Source: Candidatus Gallipaludibacter merdavium
GTDB lineage: Bacteria; Bacteroidota; Bacteroidia; Bacteroidales; Paludibacteraceae
Direction: 5' to 3'
Assembly (NCBI GenBank): GCA_017694875.1
Contig: JADIMG010000097.1
Location: 28,500 to 92,499, forward strand
DNA length: 64,000 nucleotides
Shown here: in pieces, positions 9,858-19,404 of the stretch
How positions within the stretch are numbered: the first letter of the stretch is position 1
How the letters are laid out: every line of letters starts with the position of its first letter
Translations under genes and position numbers: made by a program
Notes under the pieces: generated by a model
Told to the model about the DNA's origin: nothing
Seen by the model: the letters and a program-made list of their open reading frames with translations, nothing else
Databases searched by the model: none

Positions 9858-10121
9858 TTAAGCTTCAGCAATAGGTCTTACAGAAACAAATGACTTGTTG
9901 TCTTTTCTTTTTCTGAATTCCACAATGCCATCAACAAGCGCAAACAAAGTATGGTCTTTACCGATACCAATGTTTTCACCCACATGATGCACTGTTCCAC
10001 GTTGGCGAACGATAATATTTCCAGCTTTGGCATATTGTCCACCAAAAATCTTTACTCCGAGTCGCTTACTTTCTGATTCACGACCGTTCTTGGAGCTACC
10101 AACACCTTTCTTATGTGCCAT
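9858..10121 (-). CDS. rpmA: 50S ribosomal protein L27
   Basis: 87 residues. The N-terminus [18 protein letters not shown] followed by [11 protein letters not shown] is the L27 signature; this tail reaches the peptidyl transferase centre. The N-terminus starts directly at MAHKKG with no cleavable extension as found in Firmicutes L27. It follows rplU by 21 bases, the usual L21-L27 order in bacteria. Confidence 0.98.
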   Translation of the reverse strand: MAHKKGVGSSKNGRESESKRLGVKIFGGQYAKAGNIIVRQRGTVHHVGENIGIGKDHTLFALVDGIVEFRKRKDNKSFVSVRPIAEA

Positions 10122-10142
10122 TTTCTTTTAATTTTAGGGGTT

Positions 10143-10457
10143 TTACGCTACAATTTCTTTAACTAATATTTCAGTGAAGTTCTGACGGTGTCCGTTGCGT
10201 TTGCGGTAACCTTTACGACGTTTTTTGTGGAAAACGATTACCTTTTCACCACGAACATGTGACAATACTTCAGCCACTACTTTTGCTCCTTCAACGACAG
10301 GCGCACCTACTTTCACTTCGCCGTCTTTATCAAGCAACAATACTTTTTCAAATTCCACCTGAGAACCTCTTTCGGCCTCTTCCATACGGTGGATGAACAA
10401 ACGTCTTCCGGCTTCTGCCTTGAATTGTTGTCCAAGAATTTCTACAATTGCGTACAT
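10143..10457 (-). CDS. rplU: 50S ribosomal protein L21
   Basis: 104 residues, standard length. The start [19 protein letters not shown] and the C-terminal [20 protein letters not shown] (the L21 family signature, binding 23S rRNA) are clear. First gene of the rplU-rpmA unit; a promoter at 10547-10578 gives a leader of roughly 80 bases that contains a small hairpin. Confidence 0.98.
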   Translation of the reverse strand: MYAIVEILGQQFKAEAGRRLFIHRMEEAERGSQVEFEKVLLLDKDGEVKVGAPVVEGAKVVAEVLSHVRGEKVIVFHKKRRKGYRKRNGHRQNFTEILVKEIVA

Positions 10458-10495
10458 TTAAACAAATAATTAAGAATTACATCGGTAAGGTGAGA

Positions 10496-10512
10496 CGTTA
10501 TCTTGCATAACG
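10496..10512 (-). promoter_or_regulatory. Hairpin in the rplU leader
   Basis: CGTTAT, CTTGC, ATAACG: a 6-bp stem with a 5-base loop, about 40 bases upstream of the rplU start and inside the predicted leader. Position suits ribosomal-protein autoregulation, but no known leader family was recognised. Confidence 0.35.
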
Positions 10513-10546
10513 GAGCTTCTTTTTGACCTTATTCGAAAAGTGGGTG

Positions 10547-10578
10547 CAAAGGTAGAAATCTTTTTTCAAATAAACAAC
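10547..10578 (-). promoter_or_regulatory. rplU-rpmA promoter
   Basis: On the minus strand the -7 box is TACCTTTG (10554-10547). A weak -33 box (GTTG at 10578-10575) lies 20 bases upstream. Confidence 0.55.
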
Positions 10579-10690
10579 TATCGCAACCTATTATTTTGTA
10601 GTTACACATTTATTTTCAATACTTCTTATAATTCATGGCTGGCATATATTCATCCTTACACACAAAAATATGTAGGTTTTTCCTTTCATA

Positions 10691-10722
10691 TTTCCAAAAT
10701 ACAGATAAAAGCATTACATTTG
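10691..10722 (+). promoter_or_regulatory. Promoter of the TPR protein-ribH operon
   Basis: TTTC at 10691-10694, 20 bases, TACATTTG at 10715-10722. The predicted start of transcription lies inside the upstream part of the longest reading frame, which supports the internal ATG at 10803. The 345 bases between rplU and this gene hold only the two divergent promoters and the rplU leader hairpin. Confidence 0.6.
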
Positions 10723-10802
10723 CAGACATTTTTACAATGGGTGATTTTAAATTACCTACACTAGAATTAATCATTAAATTAAGAACTTATACAAGACACA
10801 TC

Positions 10803-11489
10803 ATGGCAAAAGGTAAAAAACAAGCAGAAGTGGATGAAATGGCAAATGTAGAGCAAGCATTAACCACATCAGAAAAGTTTATTGAAAAGAACCAAAAACC
10901 TATACTTTACACCGTACTGGTCATTGTACTTGTTGTATTGGGCGTTTTGGCTTTCCGTAATTTTTATATTGAGCCGAAAAACACAGAAGCCAACAACGCC
11001 ATTTATCCGGCACAATATTATTTCCAAGCAGATTCTTTCCGCTTAGCGCTGGAAGGTGACAACATGGATTGCATCGGTTTTGAAGCCATTGCCGACCAAT
11101 ATGGCATAACCAAAGCTGGTAAACTGGCCAAATATTACGCTGGTGTATGCAACTATAAACTTGGCAACTATGAAGCAGCCATTGATTATCTGAAAAGCTT
11201 CAAGAGCAAGGACCAGAATGTAAGTTTAGCAGCCGAACAGTTGCTTGGCGACGCCTACATAGCTACAGACAATTTGGACGCTGCAGTTAAATGCTTCATG
11301 AACGTTGGCAAGAAAGGCAACAACATCATCAGTCCAATGAGCTTAAAGAAAGCAGGTGCCGCTTACGAGACATTGGGTGACAAAGCCAACGCTCTTGCCG
11401 CTTACAAAGAAATCAAGCAAAGCTATCCTCAGAGTCAGGAAGCAATAGATATTGACAAATACATTGCCCGCCTTGAGCAAAGCAAATAA
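10803..11489 (+). CDS. Membrane-anchored tetratricopeptide repeat protein
   Basis: 228 residues from [13 protein letters not shown]; the longer frame from 10635 starts before the promoter and is rejected. A charged N-terminus is followed by one membrane segment (about residues 37-55, [18 protein letters not shown]) and TPR-like helices with [13 protein letters not shown] and [14 protein letters not shown], ending in a repeat with [15 protein letters not shown]. The topology (cytoplasmic tail, one helix, periplasmic TPR) resembles the YfgM/DUF2659 type ancillary proteins of the secretion machinery. It lies 5 bases ahead of ribH and is cotranscribed with it, an arrangement common in Bacteroidales. 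Its partner is unknown. Confidence 0.8.
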   Translation: MAKGKKQAEVDEMANVEQALTTSEKFIEKNQKPILYTVLVIVLVVLGVLAFRNFYIEPKNTEANNAIYPAQYYFQADSFRLALEGDNMDCIGFEAIADQYGITKAGKLAKYYAGVCNYKLGNYEAAIDYLKSFKSKDQNVSLAAEQLLGDAYIATDNLDAAVKCFMNVGKKGNNIISPMSLKKAGAAYETLGDKANALAAYKEIKQSYPQSQEAIDIDKYIARLEQSK

Positions 11490-11494
11490 AAAAT

Positions 11495-12016
11495 ATGGCT
11501 ACAAAATACCATAACCTGTCTGCATACAACGCAGAAGAGCTTCCAAGCGCTGACATACTCAAACGTCAGCGCTATGCGATAGCCGTTGCCGACTGGAACA
11601 GCGATATTACCTATGCCTTATTGGATGGTGCATACGACACATTAGTTAAACATGGGGTGAAAGAAAAAAACATCAAGGTCGTACATGTGCCAGGTACATT
11701 TGAATTGACATACGCTTCCAATAAATTGCAATTGACAGGAGAGTACTCAGCCATCATTGCTATTGGCTGTGTCATACAAGGTGATACCCCGCACTTCGAC
11801 TACATTTGTCAAGGTGTGTCATACGGAATAAGCCAAATAAATGCATCTTTTATGGATAATGCCGGTATTATTTCACCAAGAAAAGGTCCTGTTATTTTCA
11901 GCGTATTGACTACACTCAACAAACAACAAGCATTGGAGCGCGCAGGAGGAAGTTTGGGGAACAAAGGTGTTGAAGGAGCAATAACTGCCATCAAAATGGC
12001 CAACCTGAAAATTTAG
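11495..12016 (+). CDS. ribH: 6,7-dimethyl-8-ribityllumazine synthase
   Basis: 173 residues. It condenses 5-amino-6-ribitylaminouracil with 3,4-dihydroxy-2-butanone 4-phosphate, the penultimate step of riboflavin synthesis. Seen: [17 protein letters not shown] near the N-terminus (substrate-binding Trp/Asn loop), [27 protein letters not shown] with the catalytic His, and GPVIFSVLT. It starts 5 bases after the TPR gene and is closed by a strong hairpin terminator. No FMN riboswitch was seen upstream. Confidence 0.97.
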   Translation: MATKYHNLSAYNAEELPSADILKRQRYAIAVADWNSDITYALLDGAYDTLVKHGVKEKNIKVVHVPGTFELTYASNKLQLTGEYSAIIAIGCVIQGDTPHFDYICQGVSYGISQINASFMDNAGIISPRKGPVIFSVLTTLNKQQALERAGGSLGNKGVEGAITAIKMANLKI

Positions 12017-12037
12017 ACGCACAACAAAAACATAAAT

Positions 12038-12070
12038 AAAAATAGCGGATGCTGAGCATCCGCTATTTTT
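12038..12070. terminator. Bidirectional terminator between ribH and a lipoprotein gene
   Basis: Perfect 15-bp stem AAAAATAGCGGATGC / GCATCCGCTATTTTT with a 3-base loop (TGA). The A and T flanks make it effective for both ribH (plus) and the convergent lipoprotein gene (minus). Confidence 0.9.
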
Positions 12071-12087
12071 ATTATCAAACTATATTA

Positions 12088-12351
12088 TTATTCGCAATTG
12101 GAATCAGGAGCGGCTACGGACGAAATGGTAATTGCATCTTCACTTACACCTGTAGCTTCTAAAGCAGCCTTAAGTTCATCTTCTTTATCCTTAATATTGT
12201 TCTTGGTCGCTCTCTCATAATAGGTAGTAGAATTTTCAATACCCAAGATTTTTGTTTTAACTGTAATCTTATAGCACATTTCTGTATCGCCACAAGAAGT
12301 AAATGCAATAGCAACGCAAGCTAATGCCATTCCTAAAAATAATTTTTTCAT
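12088..12351 (-). CDS. Small lipoprotein of unknown function
   Basis: 87 residues from MKKLFLGMALACVAIAFTSC; the Cys at 20 is a lipobox Cys, so the protein is probably lipid-anchored. A longer frame (to 12420) would begin within the promoter and is not used. The mature part has CYKITVKTKILGIENSTTYY and a Lys/Glu-rich stretch, ending SNCE. No family is recognised. It is monocistronic, with its own promoter (12420-12451) and the shared terminator. Confidence 0.7.
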   Translation of the reverse strand: MKKLFLGMALACVAIAFTSCGDTEMCYKITVKTKILGIENSTTYYERATKNNIKDKEDELKAALEATGVSEDAITISSVAAPDSNCE

Positions 12352-12419
12352 AATCCTATAAATTAAGCCCCTACTCTTTATTGGATTTTCGGGAAAACTC
12401 CATCCGTATAACAATAGCA

Positions 12420-12451
12420 CAAAAGTACTATATATTATTCAAAGGAACAAA
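12420..12451 (-). promoter_or_regulatory. Promoter of the small lipoprotein gene
   Basis: Minus strand: TTTG at 12451-12448, exactly 20 bases, TACTTTTG at 12427-12420. Full consensus match. Confidence 0.7.
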
Positions 12452-12542
12452 TTCTCTACCCAAAACAAGTAAAAGAATTTGTTTTTACCCCTAACAGAGC
12501 TCAAAATTAACATTTTGCACAAGTTGTTGATTCCAATAAAAG

Positions 12543-12573
12543 TTGCTGAATCAACAAATAATACGTACTTTTG
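12543..12573 (+). promoter_or_regulatory. rnr promoter
   Basis: TTGC at 12543-12546, 19 bases, TACTTTTG at 12566-12573. It predicts transcription from about 12580, which excludes the longest start of the rnr frame at 12479. Confidence 0.65.
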
Positions 12574-12640
12574 TCAATTGACAATAAACAAGAAGACACC
12601 GAACACAAATCAAGTTTTTCTTATAATAAAACAGACAGCT

Positions 12641-14866
12641 ATGAAAAAAAAAGACAAAACAAAAAAGAATGGGCTGAAGAAAAACGAATTAGCCCGCAAT
12701 ATAATAGCCGTTTTCAAAGAAAATCCAGACAAGACATTTAATTACAAGCAACTATCCTCTCTATTCGGCATCAAAGGCGATTCTCAAAGAATTATCGTAA
12801 ACGACATACTATACGAACTTCGTGACGAAGACGTTCTCACTGAAGTTGCACGCGGGAAGTTCAAACTCAACTCCAGAGACGGCTATATTACAGGAACCAT
12901 CGAACGACGTGGCGTCAAGACCTATCTTCTCCCGGAAGACGGCGGTGAAGAAGTGTTTATACCCGAACGAAAAACCAATCATGCGATGAACGGTGACTTC
13001 GTCAATGTATATTTATATGCAAGAAGACGCGGCCATCCCCTGGAGGGAGAAGTGGTAGAAGTCATCAAGAGAGCCAAAGATACATTTGTCGGCATTCTAG
13101 AGAAAAGCAATATCGGCATGTTCCTGCTCTTGGACAACAAAATAGCAACAAATGACATTTTCATAGCTCCACAAAACTTACATGGCGCTAAAGAAGGGCA
13201 AAAAGCTGTGGTAAAACTTCTTACGTGGAAACCAGATGCACGCTATCCCGAAGGTGAAGTAATTGACATTTTAGGAAATGTGGGCGACAACAACACAGAA
13301 ATGCATGCCATTTTAGCGGAATTTGGCCTACCATACAGGTATCCGAAAGACGTAGAAGATGCGGCCGATAAAATCAGCGATGATATACCACAAGAAGAAA
13401 TAGCCAAACGGCGTGACATGCGTAATGTTTGCACGTTTACCATTGACCCGGCCGATGCCAAGGATTTTGACGATGCACTTTCCATTCGCCAGGCAGATAA
13501 CGGCATGTGGGAAATAGGTGTACACATTGCCGACGTTTCGTATTATGTAAAACCTGGTAGCATTATTGACAAGGAAGCCTATAAAAGAGCTACTTCGGTC
13601 TATTTGGTAGACCGGACCGTACCTATGTTGCCGGAACATCTTTGCAATGGTGTATGTTCGCTTCGTCCTGACGAAGACAAGCTATGCCACTCCGTCATTT
13701 TCATGATGGACAATGAAGCCAATGTGCACCATTACGAAATATGCCACACGGTCATACGCAGCAACAGAAGGTTTACTTATGAAGAGGCTCAATCTGTGAT
13801 TGAGACTGGACTAGGAGATTGTGCAGAAGAAATCAATACGCTGAACCGCCTGGCACAAATCCTTCGCAAGCAACGGTTTGAACATGGAGCCATAGCATTT
13901 GAACGGGTAGAAGTTAAATTTAAAATCGATGAAAAAGGCAAGCCGTTAGGTGTTTACTTCAAAGAAGCCAAAGAGGCTAACAAATTAATCGAGGAATTTA
14001 TGTTGCTGGCCAACAAGACCACAGCTGCCCATATAGGAAAACCCGGAAAAGGCAGAAAGGCAAAGACTTTTGTCTATCGTGTTCATGACCAACCCAATCC
14101 CGACAAGCTGGCCTCATTCTCCAACTTTATCAAACGCTTTGGCTACAGCGTGAAAACGACCGGCAAAAAAGAGCAGGTATCCAGCTCCATCAACCATTTG
14201 TTGGACGAAGTACAAGGAAAGAAAGAACAAAATCTCATTGAGACACTGGCAGTCCGCTCTATGGCAAAAGCTGTCTATTCTACCTTCAATATCGGTCACT
14301 ACGGCCTGGCATTTGACTATTACACCCATTTTACATCTCCCATCCGGCGTTATCCAGACGTGATGGTTCACCGCCTGCTCGACCTCTATTCAGAAGGAGG
14401 TAAAAGTGTGAGCACAGAAACATATGAGGACTATTGCCAACACTGTTCCGACATGGAACAACTCGCAGCCAATGCAGAACGTGCCTCCATTAAATACAAG
14501 CAGGTAGAATTTATGGCAGACCATCTGGGACAACTTTTTGAGGGTGTCATATCCGGCGTAACCGAATGGGGAGTCTATGTTGAACTGAACGACAACAAAT
14601 GTGAGGGCATGATTCCTATACGCGATTTGGGTGAAAACGATTATTTTTTCTTTGACGAACAAAACTACTGCGTTGTAGGCAGAAGAAGTAACCGCAAATT
14701 CCAATTGGGCGACCCAATTACCGTAAGGGTTGTAAGAGCCGACCTCATCAAAAAGCAGTTGGATTTTGCTTTGCCTGAAACAAAAGTCAACACGCCCAAA
14801 AGAACACCCAAAGTTGAAACAAACAAAAAAAACTATACACATAAAAACAAAAAGAGAAGAAGATGA
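12641..14866 (+). CDS. rnr: Ribonuclease R
   Basis: 741 residues from MKKKDKTKKNGLKKN. It is a 3'-5' exoribonuclease of the RNB family that degrades structured RNA. Order of parts: Lys-rich tail, winged-helix-like RNase R N-domain (FNYKQLSSLFGIKGDSQRI), cold-shock OB domains (GYITGTIERRG), the RNB catalytic domain with TIDPADAKDFDDALS carrying the metal-binding Asp residues, HFTSPIRRYPDVMVHRLL, then an S1 domain (FEGVISGVTEWGVYVEL) and a basic tail (KNYTHKNKKRRR). Its stop overlaps the sufE start in ATGA, so both are translated together. Confidence 0.97.
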   Translation: MKKKDKTKKNGLKKNELARNIIAVFKENPDKTFNYKQLSSLFGIKGDSQRIIVNDILYELRDEDVLTEVARGKFKLNSRDGYITGTIERRGVKTYLLPEDGGEEVFIPERKTNHAMNGDFVNVYLYARRRGHPLEGEVVEVIKRAKDTFVGILEKSNIGMFLLLDNKIATNDIFIAPQNLHGAKEGQKAVVKLLTWKPDARYPEGEVIDILGNVGDNNTEMHAILAEFGLPYRYPKDVEDAADKISDDIPQEEIAKRRDMRNVCTFTIDPADAKDFDDALSIRQADNGMWEIGVHIADVSYYVKPGSIIDKEAYKRATSVYLVDRTVPMLPEHLCNGVCSLRPDEDKLCHSVIFMMDNEANVHHYEICHTVIRSNRRFTYEEAQSVIETGLGDCAEEINTLNRLAQILRKQRFEHGAIAFERVEVKFKIDEKGKPLGVYFKEAKEANKLIEEFMLLANKTTAAHIGKPGKGRKAKTFVYRVHDQPNPDKLASFSNFIKRFGYSVKTTGKKEQVSSSINHLLDEVQGKKEQNLIETLAVRSMAKAVYSTFNIGHYGLAFDYYTHFTSPIRRYPDVMVHRLLDLYSEGGKSVSTETYEDYCQHCSDMEQLAANAERASIKYKQVEFMADHLGQLFEGVISGVTEWGVYVELNDNKCEGMIPIRDLGENDYFFFDEQNYCVVGRRSNRKFQLGDPITVRVVRADLIKKQLDFALPETKVNTPKRTPKVETNKKNYTHKNKKRRR

Positions 14867-15288
14867 AAACAATCAACGAAGCACAAGACGAAATTATAGA
14901 AGAATTTTCTGCGTTTGACGATTGGATGGACAAATACAGCCTTATCATTGACATGGGCAAGAATCTGGCTCCATTGGACCCGGCATTAAAAACTCCACAA
15001 AACCGTATTGAAGGCTGCCAAAGCAATGTATGGCTGGATGCACAATATAATAACGGTATCATAACCTTTACCGCCGACAGCGATGCCATATTGGTGAAGG
15101 GAATTGTATCTCTGTTGGTCAACCTTCTATCAGGTCGCACACCTGACGAAATATTGAATGCGGACTTGTATTTCATACAGAAAATCGGACTGAACGAGCA
15201 TTTGTCACCCACCAGAAGCAATGGTTTGTTAGCCATGGTCAAACAAATGAAGATGTATGCACTCGCATTCAAGGCTAAAGCACAATAA
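14863..15288 (+). CDS. sufE: SufE-type cysteine desulfurase activator
   Basis: 141 residues. SufE accepts persulfide sulfur from SufS and passes it to the SUF iron-sulfur assembly complex. The motif RIEGCQSNVWL carries the acceptor Cys (residue 51), and LVKGIVSLLVNLLSGRTPDEI is the conserved helix. It overlaps the rnr stop by 4 bases. No sufS or sufBCD gene is in the window, so it is separated from the main suf operon. Confidence 0.95.
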   Translation: MKTINEAQDEIIEEFSAFDDWMDKYSLIIDMGKNLAPLDPALKTPQNRIEGCQSNVWLDAQYNNGIITFTADSDAILVKGIVSLLVNLLSGRTPDEILNADLYFIQKIGLNEHLSPTRSNGLLAMVKQMKMYALAFKAKAQ

Positions 15289-15333
15289 ACAACATTAACC
15301 TCAAAACAATACTCATCCAAAAATCACACAGCA

Positions 15334-17454
15334 ATGAACATCAAACAAATTGTAACCATTATGGCAGGAACATCACTCCTCGTAACCGGATGTGCCCAAC
15401 AAGAGAAAATCCATTATCCGCAAGCCAAAACGGATAATGTTACGGACGTCTATTTCGGTACAGAAGTAGCCGACCCTTACAGATGGCTGGAAAATGACAC
15501 CACCGCTGAAGTGGCTGCATGGGTAAAGGCTGAAAACGAGATTACGCAGAACTATCTGAGCAAGATACCTTTCCGCAACCAGCTCAAACAAAGACTGACC
15601 GACTTGGTCAACTACGAAAAGATAAGTGCCCCCGTAAAAAGACACGGCAAATATTACTTCTCCAAAAACGACGGCTTGCAAAACCAAAGCGTCCTTTACG
15701 TAAAGGAAACCCTTGACGCAGAACCAACTGTTGTTCTTGACCCCAACAAACTGTCGGAAGACGGAACCGTGGCACTTAACGGCACCTCCATTTCCAATGA
15801 CGGAAAATACATGGCCTACATGATTTCACGCAGCGGAAGCGACTGGGTAGAAATTTTTGTCATTAACCTGGAAACCATGGAAACGCTGAAAGACCATATC
15901 CAATGGGCTAAATTCACCGGAGCTGAATGGCGTGGAGACGGTTTCTATTATAGCGCCTACGATGCACCGGAAGAAGGAAAAGAATATTCCAATGTCAACG
16001 AATATCACAAAATCTATTATCACAAAATCGGTACAGAACAAAAGGACGATATTCTTGTATATGAAAACAAGCAATATCCGAAACGTTTCTACTCAGCAGA
16101 GACAAGCGACGATGAAAATTTCCTCTTTGTATATGAATCCGGTGCAGGAAACGGCAACCGTCTTTTCTTCAAGGATTTGAGAAAACCCAATACTTCATTC
16201 ATTGAAATTGCCTCCAACGATGCCTATGCTTACGGCTTCCTTGAATCATTTGGCGACGAGCTGTATTTCTCAACCAACGATGGTGCCCCTAAGTACCGCG
16301 TGATGAAGACAACTGCCGACAAGTCACAATTCGCCAACTGGACAGACGTAATTCCTGAGAGCGAGAATGTATTGGAAGGCGTCCGCTTTATTGATGACAA
16401 GATGGTGTTGACCTATCTGAAAGATGCCGCTGACCATGCCTATGTCTACACACGTGATGGTCAATTGGTGCATGAAGTCAAATTACCTACTTTAGGAACT
16501 GTAGGCTTTACCGGTCAAAAAGGAGAAAAAGAGGCCTTCTATACCTTTACCTCTTTCACCTATCCTCCTACCATATACAAATATGACATTGACAACAATA
16601 CTTCAGAGAAATATCTGGAACCAAGTGTAAAATTCAATCCAGATGAGTTTGTTACCGAACAATTATTCTTCAACAGCAAAGACGGCACACGTATACCTAT
16701 GTTTATCGTGTATAAGAAAGGCATGGAGAAAAATGGACAGAATCCGGTGCAAATCTATGGTTACGGAGGATTCAACATCAGTCTTACCCCGACGTTTGGT
16801 GTATCACGCATTCCGTTTATTGAAAACGGCGGTATCTTTGCCATGGTTAACTTGCGCGGTGGTGGAGAATATGGTGAAGAATGGCACCTTGCCGGCACCA
16901 AGATGCATAAGCAGAATGTATTTGACGACTTTATTGCCGCTGCCGAATATCTGATTAGCGAAAACTATACTTCCAAAGGCCATATCGGTATTATGGGCGG
17001 TTCCAATGGTGGGCTTTTGGTGGGTGCTGTCGTTAACCAACGTCCTGACCTGTACACTGTGGCCGTACCCGCAGTTGGTGTAATGGATATGTTGCGTTAC
17101 CACAAATTTACCATTGGTTGGAACTGGGCAAGCGACTATGGCACCAGCGAAGACAGCAAAGAAATGTTTGAATATCTGAAAGCCTACTCACCGCTGCACA
17201 ACATCAAGAATGACGGCACTCCTTATCCTGCCATTCTGATTACCACTGCCGACCATGACGACCGTGTTGTTCCTGCTCACTCTTTCAAATATGCCGCCAC
17301 TTTGCAAGCCAGCAATACGGGTGATGCGCCGAAGCTCATCCGCATTGACAGCAAAGCCGGACACGGAGCAGGCAAACCTATCAGCAAGCAAATTGATGAA
17401 TGGACAGACTATTATGCCTTTACCATGTATAACTTGGGCATGAGCATGAAATAG
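15334..17454 (+). CDS. Prolyl oligopeptidase family serine protease (S9A), lipoprotein
   Basis: 706 residues. It should cut short peptides after proline. The N-terminus MNIKQIVTIMAGTSLLVTGC has a lipobox, so it is probably an envelope lipoprotein. The N-terminal beta-propeller (about 75-430) starts with YRWLENDTTAEVAAWVKAEN. The alpha/beta hydrolase domain holds the catalytic Ser557 (GGSNGG), the Asp of DHDDR (640-644) and His677 (KAGHGAGK). It follows sufE by 45 bases. Length fits S9A enzymes, including those of Porphyromonas and Prevotella used in peptide scavenging. Confidence 0.95.
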   Translation: MNIKQIVTIMAGTSLLVTGCAQQEKIHYPQAKTDNVTDVYFGTEVADPYRWLENDTTAEVAAWVKAENEITQNYLSKIPFRNQLKQRLTDLVNYEKISAPVKRHGKYYFSKNDGLQNQSVLYVKETLDAEPTVVLDPNKLSEDGTVALNGTSISNDGKYMAYMISRSGSDWVEIFVINLETMETLKDHIQWAKFTGAEWRGDGFYYSAYDAPEEGKEYSNVNEYHKIYYHKIGTEQKDDILVYENKQYPKRFYSAETSDDENFLFVYESGAGNGNRLFFKDLRKPNTSFIEIASNDAYAYGFLESFGDELYFSTNDGAPKYRVMKTTADKSQFANWTDVIPESENVLEGVRFIDDKMVLTYLKDAADHAYVYTRDGQLVHEVKLPTLGTVGFTGQKGEKEAFYTFTSFTYPPTIYKYDIDNNTSEKYLEPSVKFNPDEFVTEQLFFNSKDGTRIPMFIVYKKGMEKNGQNPVQIYGYGGFNISLTPTFGVSRIPFIENGGIFAMVNLRGGGEYGEEWHLAGTKMHKQNVFDDFIAAAEYLISENYTSKGHIGIMGGSNGGLLVGAVVNQRPDLYTVAVPAVGVMDMLRYHKFTIGWNWASDYGTSEDSKEMFEYLKAYSPLHNIKNDGTPYPAILITTADHDDRVVPAHSFKYAATLQASNTGDAPKLIRIDSKAGHGAGKPISKQIDEWTDYYAFTMYNLGMSMK

Positions 17455-17496
17455 AAGCCATATATACTAACAAAAATTGATTATCAAGGTTTTAAT

Positions 17497-18396
17497 ATGA
17501 CTGCCAAGACAGAATTTGACACTGAAATTTTAAGAAGAATAGAAAATGGTGAAGATTATGCTTTTCCTGGGGAATTGTGGAAAGAGAAATCTTGCGCAAT
17601 ATTATGGAAAGGTTATGATTTCAAAAAGCCATATCTAGACTCAACGGCGCAAGAAATTTTAAAGTACTTTAATCAGAGTGTTTTACAACAAATCAATGGA
17701 GAAAAATATCGAGAATTTACTAAAGGGACTTTTTTCTCTTGTGGTTCCTCTGCTCGCTTAGCAATGTATTCTTTTACGCAACTAGAAGATTTGAGCAAAA
17801 AAGTACGTAAGAATATAGACTATATAAAAATCGATGGAATTGGTCACACTATCATATCTGAGATAGAGAAAGCCTTACCTATTTATAATACTACTCATCA
17901 ATACATTACCAATGCAAATCTTGATGTAGTACTTAAATATGAGGATAAAGATATATACTTCATTGAAGTAAAGTGCCACGAAATTTTTGATAGTCACAGG
18001 CTGGAATTTAGCAATAAATACTCTGAAATATTAAAGAAGAAATTTGAGATAGATATTACTGAACGAAAGATTCAGTACAAAGATTTCCGAATTGAGAAAT
18101 TTAAAAGATTTGATTTTAAACAACTCATTTGCCACCTATACGGAATAAGCCAATATGATTACCCTGGGATAAAACATCTTATATACATGTTCTATTTTCC
18201 AAAAGAATGGCAAAATGGGAAGTTTGCTAAGGTATTCAAAGAACTTAACGAAGAATTAGTCAGAGTCAAAGAATTTGTGAACAATTATTATCCAAACATT
18301 GAATTCGGATATTTTTTCGCTGAGAGATTTAATACCATTCTAGAAATCAATCAACAAAACCATTCTTGCTTGCACTATCCAACAAATGATATTTAA
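17497..18396 (+). CDS. Orphan PD-(D/E)XK nuclease-like protein
   Basis: 299 residues, not matched to a named family. The centre reads NANLDVVLKYEDKDIYFIEVK: D143, then E157-V-K159, the spacing of a PD-(D/E)XK nuclease core, preceded by a helix-rich N-domain. The C-terminal third is Lys/Phe/Tyr rich. The gene is clearly more AT-rich than its neighbours, has no methyltransferase beside it and ends at a hairpin, which suggests acquired DNA. It may be a stand-alone restriction-like or DNA-repair nuclease, or a remnant of a restriction system. Substrate unknown. Confidence 0.55.
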   Translation: MTAKTEFDTEILRRIENGEDYAFPGELWKEKSCAILWKGYDFKKPYLDSTAQEILKYFNQSVLQQINGEKYREFTKGTFFSCGSSARLAMYSFTQLEDLSKKVRKNIDYIKIDGIGHTIISEIEKALPIYNTTHQYITNANLDVVLKYEDKDIYFIEVKCHEIFDSHRLEFSNKYSEILKKKFEIDITERKIQYKDFRIEKFKRFDFKQLICHLYGISQYDYPGIKHLIYMFYFPKEWQNGKFAKVFKELNEELVRVKEFVNNYYPNIEFGYFFAERFNTILEINQQNHSCLHYPTNDI

Positions 18397-18444
18397 TGTT
18401 TGAGATTCTCTATATTTAAGTGTTAGATAAAGCAAAACAAGAAC

Positions 18445-18483
18445 AAACCCTATCAAACTCCATTTCAGGTAATGATAGGGTTT
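18445..18483 (+). terminator. Hairpin after the orphan nuclease gene
   Basis: Perfect 11-bp stem AAACCCTATCA (18445-18455) / TGATAGGGTTT (18473-18483) with a 17-base loop. The T tail is short, so termination may be weak. The longest frame of the next gene starts inside this hairpin, an argument against that start. Confidence 0.55.
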
Positions 18484-18642
18484 AACTATATACTCATACT
18501 CAAGCAAGCCACATACTCATCAACAAGTATCAACTCAGACGAAGAAATCAAATTAAATCCATATGAAATAAGAGCAAAAACGCACCCATCCATTCTGATT
18601 ACAGAGAAAAATCCGTACATTCGCAGAAAAATCCTACGTTCT

Positions 18643-19386
18643 ATGAAATATCTGATTAGTTCCATAGGTCTATTATTGGCATTGACCGCATGCGTAAAAC
18701 AACCCGTAAAATATCAAGCAAACCTTGACAAAATAGCCGTAGCTTCATGGGCAGACAGTTTGCCCGACACTGGATATGAGCAAGTGCTTGCCCCCTATAA
18801 GCAATCGCTCGACGAACAAATGGACCGTACCATTGGAGAAGCCGCACAAACACTGAGTGCCTATACGCCAGAAAGTCCATTGTCCAATTGGGCTGCCGAT
18901 GCACTGCGTGATGCTGCCACAGCTTTTATCGGTCAACCAGCAGACATTGGTGTAGTCAATATGGGCGGACTGCGTTGCGACATTCCACAAGGCACCATCA
19001 CCTTACGTCGCATGTTTGAATTGATGCCATTTGACAACCAATTGACCATTGTATGGCTGAAAGGCAAGGACATCGTGGATTTGTGCCAAGGCTTTGCCCG
19101 TTTTGGCGGTCAAGGCGTATCCGGCCTTTCCTTTACCTTATCAGGCGAACAGGCTACCGACATTAAAATTCACGGACAGGAAGTTCATCCAGAGCAGGAA
19201 TACAGCATCAGCACCAACGACTATCTTGTAGCCGGCAATGACGACATGATGCCGCTGACCCGCTACACCAAGCGTACCGATACGGGCATAACCGTACGCG
19301 ATGCCTTTATCAACGCTGTGAAAAAAGCCACTCAAGAAGGTAAAGCAATAGACGCAAAAATCGAAGGAAGAATCATTGTAAAATAA
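18643..19386 (+). CDS. 5'-nucleotidase C-terminal domain lipoprotein
   Basis: 247 residues from MKYLISSIGLLLALTAC (lipobox Cys17). It contains only the substrate-binding half of UshA/CpdB-type periplasmic nucleotidases (5_nucleotid_C): SPLSNWAADALRDA, VNMGGLRCDIPQGTITLRR, ELMPFDNQLTIVWLKG and SISTNDYLVAGND. The metal-binding phosphoesterase half is a separate lipoprotein (19863-20699), with mgsA between. Both halves have a lipobox and could associate in the envelope to hydrolyse nucleotides. The split is seen in Bacteroidales; the gene in between is noted as a finding. Confidence 0.9.
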   Translation: MKYLISSIGLLLALTACVKQPVKYQANLDKIAVASWADSLPDTGYEQVLAPYKQSLDEQMDRTIGEAAQTLSAYTPESPLSNWAADALRDAATAFIGQPADIGVVNMGGLRCDIPQGTITLRRMFELMPFDNQLTIVWLKGKDIVDLCQGFARFGGQGVSGLSFTLSGEQATDIKIHGQEVHPEQEYSISTNDYLVAGNDDMMPLTRYTKRTDTGITVRDAFINAVKKATQEGKAIDAKIEGRIIVK

Positions 19387-19404
19387 CAATAAACAGATAA
19401 CAAC

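Noticed and set aside
10496..10512. Named L21 leader RNA
   Set aside because: The hairpin is too small and no known leader consensus was recalled; kept only as an unnamed leader hairpin.
12038..12070. Long hairpin as an antisense RNA or attenuator
   Set aside because: It sits between two convergent genes with T tails on both sides, the plain form of a shared terminator.
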